A stretch of DNA of 64,000 bases, taken from contig NZ_JARUBM010000002.1 in assembly GCF_029626175.1 (NCBI RefSeq), positions 4,419,001 to 4,483,000 of the forward strand. Direction: 5' to 3'. The notes beneath the pieces were generated by a model. It saw nothing but the letters and a program-made list of their open reading frames with translations. It made no database searches and had not been told where the DNA came from. Source of the stretch: Micromonospora sp. WMMD1082. GTDB lineage: Bacteria > Actinomycetota > Actinomycetes > Mycobacteriales > Micromonosporaceae. A program made the position numbers and the translations under genes. Below, in pieces: positions 1 to 8,759 of this stretch. Within the stretch, counting starts at the first letter, position 1, and each line of letters starts with the position of its first letter.

Positions 1-7
1 TTCCACC

Positions 8-1156
8 GTGCGCCCGCTGGACATCGGGCGGCATCAGGTGTGGCCGCCGGTGGTGCTCGCGCCGATGGCCGGCATCACCAACGTCGGTTTCCGGCAGCTC
101 TGCCGGGAGCAGGGCGGCGGCATCTACGTCTGCGAGATGATCACCACGGTCGCGCTGGTCGAGCGGAACCCGAAGACGCTGCGGATGATCGCGTTCGGGG
201 TCAACGAGCGCCCGCGCAGCCTCCAGCTCTACGGCACCGACCCGGAGACCACCGCCGCCGCGGTGCGGATCGTGGTGGAAAGGGATCTCGCCGACCACAT
301 CGACCTCAACTTCGGTTGCCCGGTCCCGAAGGTCACCCGCCGTGGTGGCGGCGCGGCGCTGCCCTGGCGACGCCGGCTCTTCGCCCGGCTGGTGCGGGCC
401 GCGGTGAATGCCGCGTCGCCCGCCGGGGTGCCGGTCACCGTCAAGATGCGCAAGGGCATCGACGACGACCACCTGACGTACGTCGAGGCGGGGCTCGCCG
501 CCCAGGAGGCCGGCGTCGCCGCCGTGGCCCTGCACGGGCGTACGGCCGCCCAGCGGTATTCGGGCACGGCCGACTGGGACGCCATCGCCGCCCTCAAGCA
601 GGCGCTCGATGTGCCGGTGCTCGGCAACGGCGACATCTGGGAGGCCGACGACGCGCTGCGGATGGTGGCGAACACCGGCGTCGACGGGGTGGTGATCGGG
701 CGCGGCTGCCTCGGCCGGCCCTGGCTCTTCGCCGACCTGGAGGCCGCGTTCGACGGGCGCACCGAGCGTCGGCTGCCCCACCTCGGCGAGGTGGCGGCGA
801 CCATGCGCCGGCACGCCGAGCTGCTGGTCGAGCAGTTCAGCGTCGGGGCGCGCAACCCGGCCCGGGGCGAACGGGACGGCTGCACCGATTTTCGTAAGCA
901 CGTCGCCTGGTACCTCAAGGGTTTCCCGGTCGGCAGCGAGCTGCGCCGCGCCCTCGCGATGATCGACAGCCTGGCCCAGCTCGACGACCTGCTCGGCAAG
1001 CTCGACCCGACCGTGCCGTTCCCGGTGGAGACGCTCGGCCAGCCACGGGGACGGACCAACTCCCCGGGCAAGGTCTTCCTGCCCGACGGCTGGCTGGCCA
1101 GCCGCGACGACGACACCGTCCCCGAGGGCGCCGAACTGGACGACTCCGGCGGCTAA
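8..1156 (+). CDS. dusB: tRNA-dihydrouridine synthase, DusB/NifR3 family (5' end may lie outside the window)
   Basis: FMN-dependent reduction of uridine to dihydrouridine in the tRNA D-loop, cytosolic. The N-terminal APMAGITNVGFRQLC signature, NFGCP with the family's catalytic cysteine, the following RRGGGAAL stretch, VKMRKG, LHGRT and the phosphate-binding NGDIW and GVVIGRGCLGRPW segments follow the DusB order. FRKHVAWYLKGFP marks the C-terminal helical domain. At 382 residues it matches the actinobacterial family length. The GTG at 8 is the first start in the window, but the frame is open to base 1, so the true start may be upstream. Identity is confident; the exact start is not. Confidence 0.93.
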   Translation: MRPLDIGRHQVWPPVVLAPMAGITNVGFRQLCREQGGGIYVCEMITTVALVERNPKTLRMIAFGVNERPRSLQLYGTDPETTAAAVRIVVERDLADHIDLNFGCPVPKVTRRGGGAALPWRRRLFARLVRAAVNAASPAGVPVTVKMRKGIDDDHLTYVEAGLAAQEAGVAAVALHGRTAAQRYSGTADWDAIAALKQALDVPVLGNGDIWEADDALRMVANTGVDGVVIGRGCLGRPWLFADLEAAFDGRTERRLPHLGEVAATMRRHAELLVEQFSVGARNPARGERDGCTDFRKHVAWYLKGFPVGSELRRALAMIDSLAQLDDLLGKLDPTVPFPVETLGQPRGRTNSPGKVFLPDGWLASRDDDTVPEGAELDDSGG

Positions 1157-1173
1157 CGCGTACACCCTCGCCC

Positions 1174-1210
1174 GACGCCTGACGCCTGACGCCTGACGCC
1201 TGACGCCCGA
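1174..1210. repeat. Short tandem heptamer repeat after dusB
   Basis: The heptamer GACGCCT is repeated head to tail about four times and ends in a degenerate GACGCCC copy. It begins 18 bases after the dusB stop. It is simple slipped-strand type repetition with no coding or terminator signal that I can see. Confidence 0.8.
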
Positions 1211-1330
1211 CCCGCGCGCCCGCCCTGACCGCGGGCCGCGCCCGTCCCTCGGCCGCGCCCGGCTCCGGGCGGTTGCCCCCTCCGGCGGTTGCTCCTGGGA
1301 CCACGCCCTCGGCCCACGCCGTCGGCCAAC

Positions 1331-1442
1331 CAGGCAGCAACACACGCCGCCCGCCGTTCGGTCGAGGCAGCAATATCAGGGTTGTTGCTGCCTCGTGTGT
1401 GGGGTGTGGGTTGACGCAGCAGTATCCCTGATGTTGCTGCCT
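1331..1442. repeat. Cluster of palindromes built on GGCAGCAA / TTGCTGCC
   Basis: Three GGCAGCAA-like words (near 1332, 1364 and, degenerate, 1418) and two TTGCTGCC words lie within about 110 bases. One pair forms an 11-base stem, CGAGGCAGCAA with TTGCTGCCTCG. The spacers contain ATCAGGG and its complement CCCTGAT, so alternative folds are possible. The cluster lies between the convergent dusB and C39 genes and may act as a bidirectional terminator, or be a repetitive palindromic element. Confidence 0.6.
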
Positions 1443-1554
1443 GGCCCCGCGCCGTGCCGTGCGGTGCGGTGTGGTGGGGTGCCGTGCCGTTCGGTGGATG
1501 GGTGAAGGGCCGACTCCCGGGGTGTGGGGGTCGGCCCTTGGTGGTGTTTGGTTG

Positions 1555-2217
1555 TTAGCTGGTGGCGCTGTAGCCGCGGGTGGCGATCCAGTCGGCGAGG
1601 GTGTCGATGTTCATGCGGTAGGAGGCTTGGGTGGGGTCGGCGGAGTCGGCGATGGTGACGGTGTGGCCGCCGTCGCGGTAGCCGACGATGCTGATGTAGT
1701 GGCCGCCTTCGAAGCTGTGGGGGGTGCCGTCGGTGTCGGTGGCGGTGCCGGCGATGTTGGCGACCACGGCGCGGCCGTCGTCGACGGTGCGGACGATGTC
1801 GTTGCGGAGCTTGTCGGTCTGCTTGTCGTCGGCGGTGGGGGCGGAGATTGCGGTGGAGGTGTAGACGTTCTTGCCGGTCTCCTTGTTCAGTACGGGGGTG
1901 ATGTCGTTGATGGAGTTGGTGCCGGCTTCGGTGGTGCCCATGGTTTTGGCCATGGCGTCGACGTCGATGTTCTTGCCTTGGACGCTGAGGGCGTTGCGGG
2001 CGGCGGCGGGGCCGCAGTAGTAGAAGTTGGGCTGGGCTTCGTAGCGGACGTTGAGTTCGCGTTCGCTGCTGGGTTTGCGGTCGGCCTTGGCCACGGTGGT
2101 GCTGGTCGGTGTGCTGGGTGCGGCGTGGGCGGTGATGGCGGGTCCGGCGATGCCGCCGGCGGTGGCGGCGGTAGCGGCGATGGTCAGGGCGGTCTTGCGC
2201 AGGATGGTGGTACGCAT
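1555..2217 (-). CDS. Secreted C39-like cysteine peptidase family protein
   Basis: 220 residues. The N-terminus has basic residues, a hydrophobic Ala/Thr-rich stretch and an AHA cleavage-like site near residue 32, so it looks like a Sec signal peptide. The mature part carries YYCGPAAARNAL (candidate catalytic Cys), GGHYISIVGYRDGG (His) and IADSADP (Asp), in the order of the Peptidase_C39_2 papain-like fold. The natural substrate is unknown; such actinobacterial proteins are stand-alone and not bacteriocin exporters, because no ABC domain is present. The ATG at 2217 is preceded by a weak GAGAGG. No neighbour suggests a pathway. Confidence 0.75.
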   Translation of the reverse strand: MRTTILRKTALTIAATAATAGGIAGPAITAHAAPSTPTSTTVAKADRKPSSERELNVRYEAQPNFYYCGPAAARNALSVQGKNIDVDAMAKTMGTTEAGTNSINDITPVLNKETGKNVYTSTAISAPTADDKQTDKLRNDIVRTVDDGRAVVANIAGTATDTDGTPHSFEGGHYISIVGYRDGGHTVTIADSADPTQASYRMNIDTLADWIATRGYSATS

Positions 2218-2323
2218 GATGAGTCACGCCTCTCGTTCGGGGGTGTGCGCGGCCCGAGTGTTGGGGGATGTGCTGGGCCGTGCGTGAGGGAGTTTGTTCG
2301 GGATCGTCGGGGCCCGGTGGGCT

Positions 2324-2534
2324 GCTCGCGACGTCCGGGAGGGGTGTAACGCCGGGGCGTTGGGGGTCATTCCCGATCCGGTGCGCGCCCCAGGGGTGCT
2401 GCGGGGAAGGGGCGATGTCCGGTGCGGCGCCCTAGGGGCGCTGCGGGGGAACGGGCGATGGTACGTCGGGGATCTGCGGGGGATCTGCTCGCGACGTCCG
2501 AGGGATGTAACGCGGGGTGGGGCGGGGTCATTCC
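2324..2534. repeat. Two interleaved pairs of imperfect direct repeats in the C39-GH20 intergenic region
   Basis: Copy 1 (2324-2373) and copy 2 (2487-2534) both begin GCTCGCGACGTCCG, share TGTAACGC and end GGGGTCATTCC. Between them a second pair (about 2385-2416 and 2427-2460) shares GCGCCC, AGGGG, GCTGCGGGG and GGGCGATG. The 2218-2729 gap has no convincing gene. The block lies upstream of the C39 gene and downstream of the GH20 gene, so it could be regulatory or just decayed duplication. Confidence 0.65.
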
Positions 2535-2729
2535 GGCCCGGCCTCGGGGTGCGGCGCCCGGGGGGCGTCGTGGTTACGCCATGTATAACGACCGGGCCGG
2601 GGGCGTGATTCCGCCTGGCGGGTGACCCGGGCCACCGCCCGACCCACCCGAAGCGGGATAGAACAGACATTCAGCCCACGATAGGCCCGGCACCGATCCG
2701 GACATCGTGTGCCAAACGGTATGGATCGG

Positions 2730-4454
2730 TCACACCTGGGTGGATCGGGTGGTGTTCTGTTCCTGAAGCCTGGGGGTGGGGATGGTCGGTGCTGCCGGCC
2801 AGGGCACCTCGGGGGCGTGGTGGAAGGTGATTCCGGCGGCCGTCCACCGGGCCCCGTGCCCGGCCAGCCGCTGGCGGAAGCCGTCCCAGTCGTGCGTCGA
2901 GGGTGGTGACCAGCCCAACTCGGCGACGGCGGGCAGCCGGGGGAGGAGCATGAACTCGATCTCGGCGAGTGTCGTGACCGACTCGGTCCAGAGCGGTGCC
3001 TCGATGCCGAGCACCGTTTCGGCCGGTACGCCGGCGACGTGCTGGGCCGGGTCCCAGTCGTACGCCCGGCGTACGTCGATCAGCCCGGCCCAGTCGTGCC
3101 CGATCGGGGTGTCTGGGGTGTACTTCATGTCGAGGTAGGTGTGGTTTCCGGGGGAGAGGATCAGCGTGGCGCCCCGGCGTACCGCGTCGGCGGTGACCGG
3201 GTCGTCGGCGGTGGTGCCCCACCACTGGAGGACCCGCCCCTGGGCGTGCGCGGCCGGGGCGATCTGGTGCCAGCCGATGACCGTCTTGCCCAGCCCGGCG
3301 ACGATCCGCTGCACCCGCTCGACAAAGCGGGCGTACACGTCGGCGGGCAGCTTGAACACCTCGTCGCCGCCGATGTGCAACCACTGCCCGGGAGTGAGCG
3401 CGGCGAGTTCGCCGAGCACGTCGGCGACGAAGTCGTACGTGCGCTCGCTGGTCGGGTCGACGTAGCTGAACCCGACCTCGGTGCCGGTGTACGGCGGCGG
3501 TGCGACCCCGTCCGGCGTCAGCTCGGCGTACGCGGTCAGCGCCGCGTTGGTGTGGCCGGGCAGGTCGATCTCGGGGATCACGGTGATGTGCCGGGCGGCG
3601 GCGTACGCCACGATGCGGCGGTAGTCGGCCTGGGTGTAGTGCCCGCCGGGGCCCCCGCCGACCTCGCCGGCCCCACCGATGGTGGCCAGCTGGGGCCAGG
3701 AGTCGATGGCGATCCGCCAACCCTGGTCGTCGGTGAGGTGCAGGTGCAGCCGGTTGAGCTTGTACCGGGCGAGGTGGTCGATCACCCGCAGCACGTCGGC
3801 GACGCCGAAGAAGTGCCGGGCGACGTCGAGCATCACGCCCCGATGTGGGTAGCGGGGGCGGTCGACGATCGACCCGCCGGGCAGCACCCAGCGTGCGGCG
3901 ACCGGCGTCGCGCTCTCGACGGCCGCCGGTAGCAGCTGTCGCAGCGTCTGCACCCCGTGGAAGAGGCCGGCGGCGGTGCCGGCGGTGATGCGTACCCCAT
4001 CGGCGGCGATGTCGAGCCGGTAGCCCTCCGCGCCGAGGTCGGCATCGCCGGTCAGGTCGAGGGCGATGCCGCCGGCCGGCGCGGGCGTGGCGGTGTCGGT
4101 CACCGGCAGCGGGTATCCGGTGGCCGGGCGCAGCAGCGCGGCCAGTTGCTCGCCGACCGCCAGGGCGGCCGGGTCGGCGCTGACCCGGATCACTGCGTCG
4201 GCGGTGAGCAGGTGGTCGGCGCCCGGGTCCGGGGTGACCCGCTCGGGCGCGGGCACCACGTCGCCGAGCCGGACCGGCGCCGCCGGGGCGAGCAGCGCCG
4301 CCGCCTCCCGCTCCGCGGCCCGCGCCAACTCCCCGGCGGTACGCCCCACCGCCGCCCCGGACGCCGGGGCGAGTTCACCGGCGTCAGCCCGCACACCGAC
4401 CTCGGCATCGGGTGGGTCGAGTGGCTCCGGTGCGGTGGCGGGGGAGGTGGACAC
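2730..4454 (-). CDS. Beta-N-acetylhexosaminidase, glycoside hydrolase family 20
   Basis: Hydrolyses terminal N-acetylhexosamine, probably from chitin oligosaccharides or cell-wall sugars, by substrate-assisted catalysis. An N-terminal GH20b-like domain is followed by the catalytic barrel: RGVMLDVARHFFGV, HLHLTDDQGWRI, PEIDLPGHTNAAL and the catalytic pair in WLHIGGDEVF. LQWWGTT and LGIEAPLWTE complete the active-site wall. I start it at GTG 4454 because GGGAG sits 8 bases upstream. A longer frame reaches 4628 but would place the palindrome at 4567-4580 inside the gene. No clear signal peptide, so it is probably cytosolic. Confidence 0.88.
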   Translation of the reverse strand: MSTSPATAPEPLDPPDAEVGVRADAGELAPASGAAVGRTAGELARAAEREAAALLAPAAPVRLGDVVPAPERVTPDPGADHLLTADAVIRVSADPAALAVGEQLAALLRPATGYPLPVTDTATPAPAGGIALDLTGDADLGAEGYRLDIAADGVRITAGTAAGLFHGVQTLRQLLPAAVESATPVAARWVLPGGSIVDRPRYPHRGVMLDVARHFFGVADVLRVIDHLARYKLNRLHLHLTDDQGWRIAIDSWPQLATIGGAGEVGGGPGGHYTQADYRRIVAYAAARHITVIPEIDLPGHTNAALTAYAELTPDGVAPPPYTGTEVGFSYVDPTSERTYDFVADVLGELAALTPGQWLHIGGDEVFKLPADVYARFVERVQRIVAGLGKTVIGWHQIAPAAHAQGRVLQWWGTTADDPVTADAVRRGATLILSPGNHTYLDMKYTPDTPIGHDWAGLIDVRRAYDWDPAQHVAGVPAETVLGIEAPLWTESVTTLAEIEFMLLPRLPAVAELGWSPPSTHDWDGFRQRLAGHGARWTAAGITFHHAPEVPWPAAPTIPTPRLQEQNTTRSTQV

Positions 4455-4566
4455 GACAGCGGCTCCCGGGGGTGTATTCGCGGCGGTTGTGGCAATGGTG
4501 CGAGGTGTGGTCACACCGCGTGTCGTCAAGCATACGGGCAGATCGGCGATTGCGTGATCGTGCGCA

Positions 4567-4580
4567 TGGAAACGTTCCCA
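4567..4580. promoter_or_regulatory. LacI-family-like palindromic operator between GH20 and ppdK
   Basis: TGGAAACGTTCCCA is a 14-base palindrome with one mismatched pair and a central CG, the usual form of LacI/GalR-family sites. It is about 110 bases upstream of the chosen GH20 start and 190 upstream of ppdK. Control of the hexosaminidase by amino-sugar availability is an inference; no LacI-type regulator is encoded in the window. Confidence 0.45.
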
Positions 4581-4769
4581 GAAACGGCCGTGAACGCGCA
4601 CAGTCGTTATTGCTGTGCCTATTGTCACCGAATGCTCCCGGGCCGCTCGTTGTTCGCTTAGCCTTCGCCCACCGATCGCACAGCTCCCCCGGATTATCGA
4701 TGGCCGGTTCCGGGGTATCAGAAAACTGAACCTTCGTTAAGTGTCAATCCGGGCGCGTGGGAGGCTCTG

Positions 4770-7532
4770 GTGGCAGCGCAAGAGACGGTCGAGCACAAGT
4801 ACGTCTACGACTTCGCCGAGGGCAACAAGGATCTCAAGGACCTCCTCGGCGGCAAGGGAGCCAACCTGGCCGAGATGACCAATCTCGGCCTGCCGGTACC
4901 GCCCGGCTTCACCATCACCACCGAGGCGTGCAAGGCGTACCTCGACACCGGCGTGGAACCCGCCGGGCTGGCCGACCAGATCGCCGCCCACCTGGCGGCC
5001 CTGGAGCGGGAGATGGGCCGCCGCCTCGGTGACCCGGACGACCCGCTGCTGGTCTCCGTACGCTCCGGGGCGAAGTTCTCGATGCCCGGCATGATGGAGA
5101 CCGTCCTCAACGTCGGCCTCAACGATCGCAGCGTCGAAGGACTGGCCCGCCAGGCCGGCGGCTCGACCGATCAGGCGGCCTCCGGCGGCTCTACCGACCA
5201 GGCCGCCTCCGGCGGGGCGGACAGATTCGCCTGGGACTCCTACCGGCGCCTGATCCAGATGTTCGGCAAGACGGTCTGCGAGGTGCCGGGCGAGGAGTTC
5301 GAGCAGGCGCTCGACGAGGCCAAGCGGGCCAGGGGCACCACCGACGACCTCGACCTGGACGCGGACGACCTGCGTGGGCTGGTCGACGCGTACAAGAAAA
5401 TCTTCAGTAAGCACACCGGGCGGGAGTTTCCGCAGGAGCCGCGCGAGCAGCTCGACCTGGCCGTGCGGGCGGTGTTCGCGTCGTGGAACGCCGAGCGGGC
5501 GGTGGTCTACCGCCGGCAGGAGCGCATCCCGGCCGACCTCGGTACCGCCGTCAACGTGGTGGCGATGGTCTTCGGCAACCTCGGTCCGGACTCCGGCACC
5601 GGCGTCGCCTTCACCCGCGACCCGGCCAGCGGCGCGCAGGGCATCTACGGCGACTACCTGGCCAACGCCCAGGGCGAGGACGTGGTCGCCGGCATCCGCA
5701 ACACCGTGCCGTTGCAGGAGCTGGAGCGGATCGACAAGCACTCCTACGACGAGCTGCTCGACTACATGGCCCGGCTGGAGCGGCACTACCGGGACCTCTG
5801 CGACATCGAGTTCACCATCGAACGCGGCAAGCTGTGGATGTTGCAGACCCGGGTCGGCAAGCGCACCGCCGCCGCCGCGTTCGTCATCGCCGGCCAGCTG
5901 ATCGACGAGGGCCTGATCGACCTCGACGAGGCGCTGCACCGGGTCAACGGCGCGCAGCTGGCCCAGCTGATGTTCCCGCGCTTCCAGCTCGACCACGGGT
6001 TTCCGCCGGTGGCCACCGGCATCGGCGCCTCGCCCGGCGCGGCGGTCGGCAAGGTGGTCTTCACCTCGGCCCGCGCGGTCGAGCTGGCCGGCGAGGGGGA
6101 GGCCGTCATCCTGGTCCGCCGGGAGACCAACCCCGACGACCTGAGCGGCATGATCGCCGCCCGGGGCATCCTGACCTCGCGTGGCGGCAAGACCAGCCAC
6201 GCCGCGGTGGTGGCCCGGGGGATGGGCAAGACCTGTGTCTCGGGCGCCGACAAGCTGGACATCGACGTGCCGAAGCGGCGGTTCACCGTGGCCGGGAAGA
6301 CGGTGACCGAGGGCGACGTGGTCTCCATCGACGGCACCACCGGCAAGGTGTACCTGGGCGAGGTGCCGGCCACGCCGTCGGAGGTGGTGCGGTACTTCGA
6401 GGGCGAACTCGACCCGTCGGCCACGGACGACGCGCTGGTCCGGGCCGTACACCGGATCATGTCGCACGCCGACACGGTCCGGACGCTGGCGGTACGCACC
6501 AACGCCGACACGGCCGCCGACGCGGCGCGGGCCCGGCGCTTCGGCGCCGGTGGCATCGGGCTCTGCCGCACCGAGCACATGTTCCTCGGCGACCGGCGCG
6601 AGCTGGTCGAACGGCTGATCCTGGCCCGCGAGCCGGACGAGCGGGAGAGCGCGCTCGCCGCGCTGCTGCCGTTGCAGCGGGCGGACTTCGTGGAGATCTT
6701 CCGGGAGATGGACGGCCTGCCGGTCACCGTCCGGCTGATCGATCCGCCGCTGCACGAGTTCCTGCCGCCGCTGGAACAGCTCGCGGTCGACGTGGCGGTC
6801 GCCCAGGAGCGCGGCGAGGACGTCGCCAAGGAGGAGGCGCTGCTCGCCGCCGTACGCCGGATGCACGAGGAGAACCCGATGCTCGGGCTGCGCGGGGTGC
6901 GCCTCGGCCTGGTCATCCCCGGCCTCTTCGCGATGCAGGTCCGGGCGATCACCGAGGCCGCCGTGGAGTGCGCGCGGCAGGGCGTCCGGTCCTGCCCGGA
7001 GATCATGGTCCCGCTCGTCGGCGCGGTCCAGGAGCTGGAGACGGTACGCGCCGAGGCCGAGAGGATCATCGCCGACGTGGCCGGCGGCAGCGACGTCGAG
7101 GTGCTGATCGGCACGATGATCGAGGTGCCCCGGGCGGCGCTGACCGCCGGTCAGATCGCCGAGGCCGCGGAGTTCTTCTCCTTCGGCACCAACGACCTGA
7201 CCCAGATGGGCTGGGGCTTCTCCCGCGACGACGTGGAGGGCGCCTTCTTCTGGCGCTACCTGGAGCTGGGCATCTTCGGCATCTCACCCTTCGAGTCGAT
7301 CGACGCCGACGGGATCGGCCGGCTGGTGCGCATCGCCGCCGAGGAGGGGCGGGCCGCCCGGCCGGGACTGAAGCTCGGCGTCTGCGGCGAGCACGGCGGC
7401 GACCCGGACTCGGTGCACTTCTTCCACTCGGTCGGGCTGGACTACGTCTCCTGCTCGCCCTTCCGGGTGCCGGTGGCACGGTTGGAGGCCGGCCGGGCCG
7501 CCGTGATCACGACCGGCTCGGACAGCCGCTGA
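4770..7532 (+). CDS. ppdK: Pyruvate, phosphate dikinase
   Basis: Interconverts pyruvate, ATP and phosphate with phosphoenolpyruvate, AMP and pyrophosphate. The ATP-grasp part has GGKGANLAEMTNLGLPVPPG and VRSGAKFSMPGMMETVLNVG. The swivelling domain has TSRGGKTSHAAVVARGMGK with the phosphorylated His near residue 475. The C-terminal PEP domain ends with LGVCGEHGGDP, carrying the catalytic Cys near residue 871. GTG 4770 has GGGAGG 5 bases upstream. At 920 residues it is slightly longer than the usual 870-900, partly because of a repeated STDQAASGG insert near residues 130-150. Transcribed alone and divergent from GH20. Confidence 0.97.
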   Translation: MAAQETVEHKYVYDFAEGNKDLKDLLGGKGANLAEMTNLGLPVPPGFTITTEACKAYLDTGVEPAGLADQIAAHLAALEREMGRRLGDPDDPLLVSVRSGAKFSMPGMMETVLNVGLNDRSVEGLARQAGGSTDQAASGGSTDQAASGGADRFAWDSYRRLIQMFGKTVCEVPGEEFEQALDEAKRARGTTDDLDLDADDLRGLVDAYKKIFSKHTGREFPQEPREQLDLAVRAVFASWNAERAVVYRRQERIPADLGTAVNVVAMVFGNLGPDSGTGVAFTRDPASGAQGIYGDYLANAQGEDVVAGIRNTVPLQELERIDKHSYDELLDYMARLERHYRDLCDIEFTIERGKLWMLQTRVGKRTAAAAFVIAGQLIDEGLIDLDEALHRVNGAQLAQLMFPRFQLDHGFPPVATGIGASPGAAVGKVVFTSARAVELAGEGEAVILVRRETNPDDLSGMIAARGILTSRGGKTSHAAVVARGMGKTCVSGADKLDIDVPKRRFTVAGKTVTEGDVVSIDGTTGKVYLGEVPATPSEVVRYFEGELDPSATDDALVRAVHRIMSHADTVRTLAVRTNADTAADAARARRFGAGGIGLCRTEHMFLGDRRELVERLILAREPDERESALAALLPLQRADFVEIFREMDGLPVTVRLIDPPLHEFLPPLEQLAVDVAVAQERGEDVAKEEALLAAVRRMHEENPMLGLRGVRLGLVIPGLFAMQVRAITEAAVECARQGVRSCPEIMVPLVGAVQELETVRAEAERIIADVAGGSDVEVLIGTMIEVPRAALTAGQIAEAAEFFSFGTNDLTQMGWGFSRDDVEGAFFWRYLELGIFGISPFESIDADGIGRLVRIAAEEGRAARPGLKLGVCGEHGGDPDSVHFFHSVGLDYVSCSPFRVPVARLEAGRAAVITTGSDSR

Positions 7533-7536
7533 GGGC

Positions 7537-7578
7537 CGGGCCTCCCGGCCGGTGCCCGCACACCGTCCGGGAGGCCCG
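7537..7578. terminator. Bidirectional hairpin terminator between ppdK and the roadblock gene
   Basis: CGGGCCTCCCGG (7537-7548) and CCGGGAGGCCCG (7567-7578) form a perfect 12-base stem with an 18-base loop. It lies between two convergent genes, as expected for a shared terminator; a U-tract is lacking, as is common in this group. Confidence 0.7.
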
Positions 7579-7606
7579 CCTCGACACGGTCGGTTCGGGG
7601 TGGAGC

Positions 7607-8110
7607 TCAGATCGGCGGCCGGCGCCAGGTGATCGACGGATCCCGGCGCGGGCGCTGGTTCGGCAGGGTGGACATCGGGGTGCGCACCGCCAGCGGGGCG
7701 TGTGGGTCCGGCTGGTGATGCGGCGTCAGCGTCGGCCGGCGGCAGGCGGCGAGCGCCGGGCCGGTGCGGTGGACCACCCCTCGCGCCTCCTCCCGCAGCG
7801 CCGCCAGATCCGCCCCCGGGTCGGCGACCAGGGTCAGCAGCGCGTCCCGGCCGGCCGGGTAGGTGACCACGCAGCCGGCCGCGGTGTGCACCACGGATTC
7901 GTGGAACGCTCCCTGCCGGACGGTGGCCGCCATCCGGTGGCCGAGGCCGAAGCTGGCCGCCGCCAGTGCCGCCAGGTGGGTGGCGTCCGTCGCCGGCAGG
8001 TCGCTGGTGATCAGCAGGCCGTCCGTGCCGGCGATGACCGTGCCGGCGACCTCGGGGCGGCGTCGGCGCAGCCCGCGCAACTCGGTGCCCATCATCGTTT
8101 CCGCGTTCAC
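7607..8110 (-). CDS. Roadblock/LC7 domain protein
   Basis: 167 residues. The central part (GTDGLLITSDLP, THLAALAAASFGLGHRMA, GCVVTYPAGRDALLTLVADPGADLAALREEA) matches the alpha-beta Roadblock/LC7 fold of MglB-like regulators of small GTPases. The last 45 residues are Pro/Arg-rich and probably disordered. GTG 8110 follows GGGAGA at 9 bases. Unlike classic conservons, no kinase, DUF742 or GTPase gene adjoins it, so its partner is unknown. Whether it regulates a GTPase or serves as a scaffold cannot be told from the sequence. Confidence 0.75.
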   Translation of the reverse strand: MNAETMMGTELRGLRRRRPEVAGTVIAGTDGLLITSDLPATDATHLAALAAASFGLGHRMAATVRQGAFHESVVHTAAGCVVTYPAGRDALLTLVADPGADLAALREEARGVVHRTGPALAACRRPTLTPHHQPDPHAPLAVRTPMSTLPNQRPRRDPSITWRRPPI

Positions 8111-8405
8111 GAGCGTGTTTCTCCCGCCGGTCGTGTCTCCGCCTCAACAGGTGACGTTCCGCGATGGCGACGCTACCTGTGGATGTCGATGTATGCGATC
8201 CCGTGGCGGCCGGCGATCGGTCGACAACTCTCGTCTGATCGGGGGATGTGAGCCCACCGCGCCCACGTCGCGGGCGCGCCGGGCACGGCAGCCGGGCGTA
8301 ACCTGATCTAGTGCGGTGACCGTCGTCGCGAAGGGGTGGCCGGATGAGATCGCGTACCGAGCTGTCGAGGGAGAGTCTGGCCGGTGTCGGCGCGGCGGTG
8401 CCGGC

Positions 8406-8759
8406 ATGACCAGCGTGTGGGAGAGCCTGACCGTCGACGCCCGGGACCCGGGCCGGTTGGCCCGCTGGTGGGCGGAGGCGCTCGGCTACCAGGTGGTCGA
8501 CGAGCGGCCGGACGAGGTGGAGATCCGGCAGAGCGCGGACCAGTTGCCCGGGATCGTCTTCGTGCCGGTCGCCGGCGCCAAGGAGGGCAAGAACCGGCTG
8601 CACCTCGACCTGCGCCCGGCCGACCGGGAGGCCGAGGTGGAACGGCTGGTCGACATGGGCGCCCGGCACGTCGACGTGGGTCAGGACGGCGACGACTGGA
8701 CGGTGCTGGCGGATCCGGAGGGTAACGAGTTCTGCGTGCTGCGGCAGCGTGGCGATTGA
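8406..8759 (+). CDS. VOC-family (glyoxalase-like) protein
   Basis: 117 residues forming one vicinal-oxygen-chelate module: SLTVDARDPGRLARWWAEALGY at the start, NRLHLDLRP in the middle and VLADPEGNEFCVL at the end. This small actinobacterial glyoxalase-like group is usually without a known substrate. I chose ATG 8406 over the upstream in-frame start at 8316 because the VOC fold begins there. The stop overlaps the dgt start by 4 bases, so the two are translationally coupled. Function beyond the fold is not determinable. Confidence 0.8.
   Translation: MTSVWESLTVDARDPGRLARWWAEALGYQVVDERPDEVEIRQSADQLPGIVFVPVAGAKEGKNRLHLDLRPADREAEVERLVDMGARHVDVGQDGDDWTVLADPEGNEFCVLRQRGD

Noticed and set aside
1376-2227. 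Long Arg/His-rich minus frame and long plus frame over the C39 gene
   Set aside because: Off-frame shadows caused by high GC; low-complexity translations only.
4455-4628. N-terminal extension of the GH20 gene to 4628
   Set aside because: No ribosome site, no family similarity, and it would enclose an operator-like palindrome.
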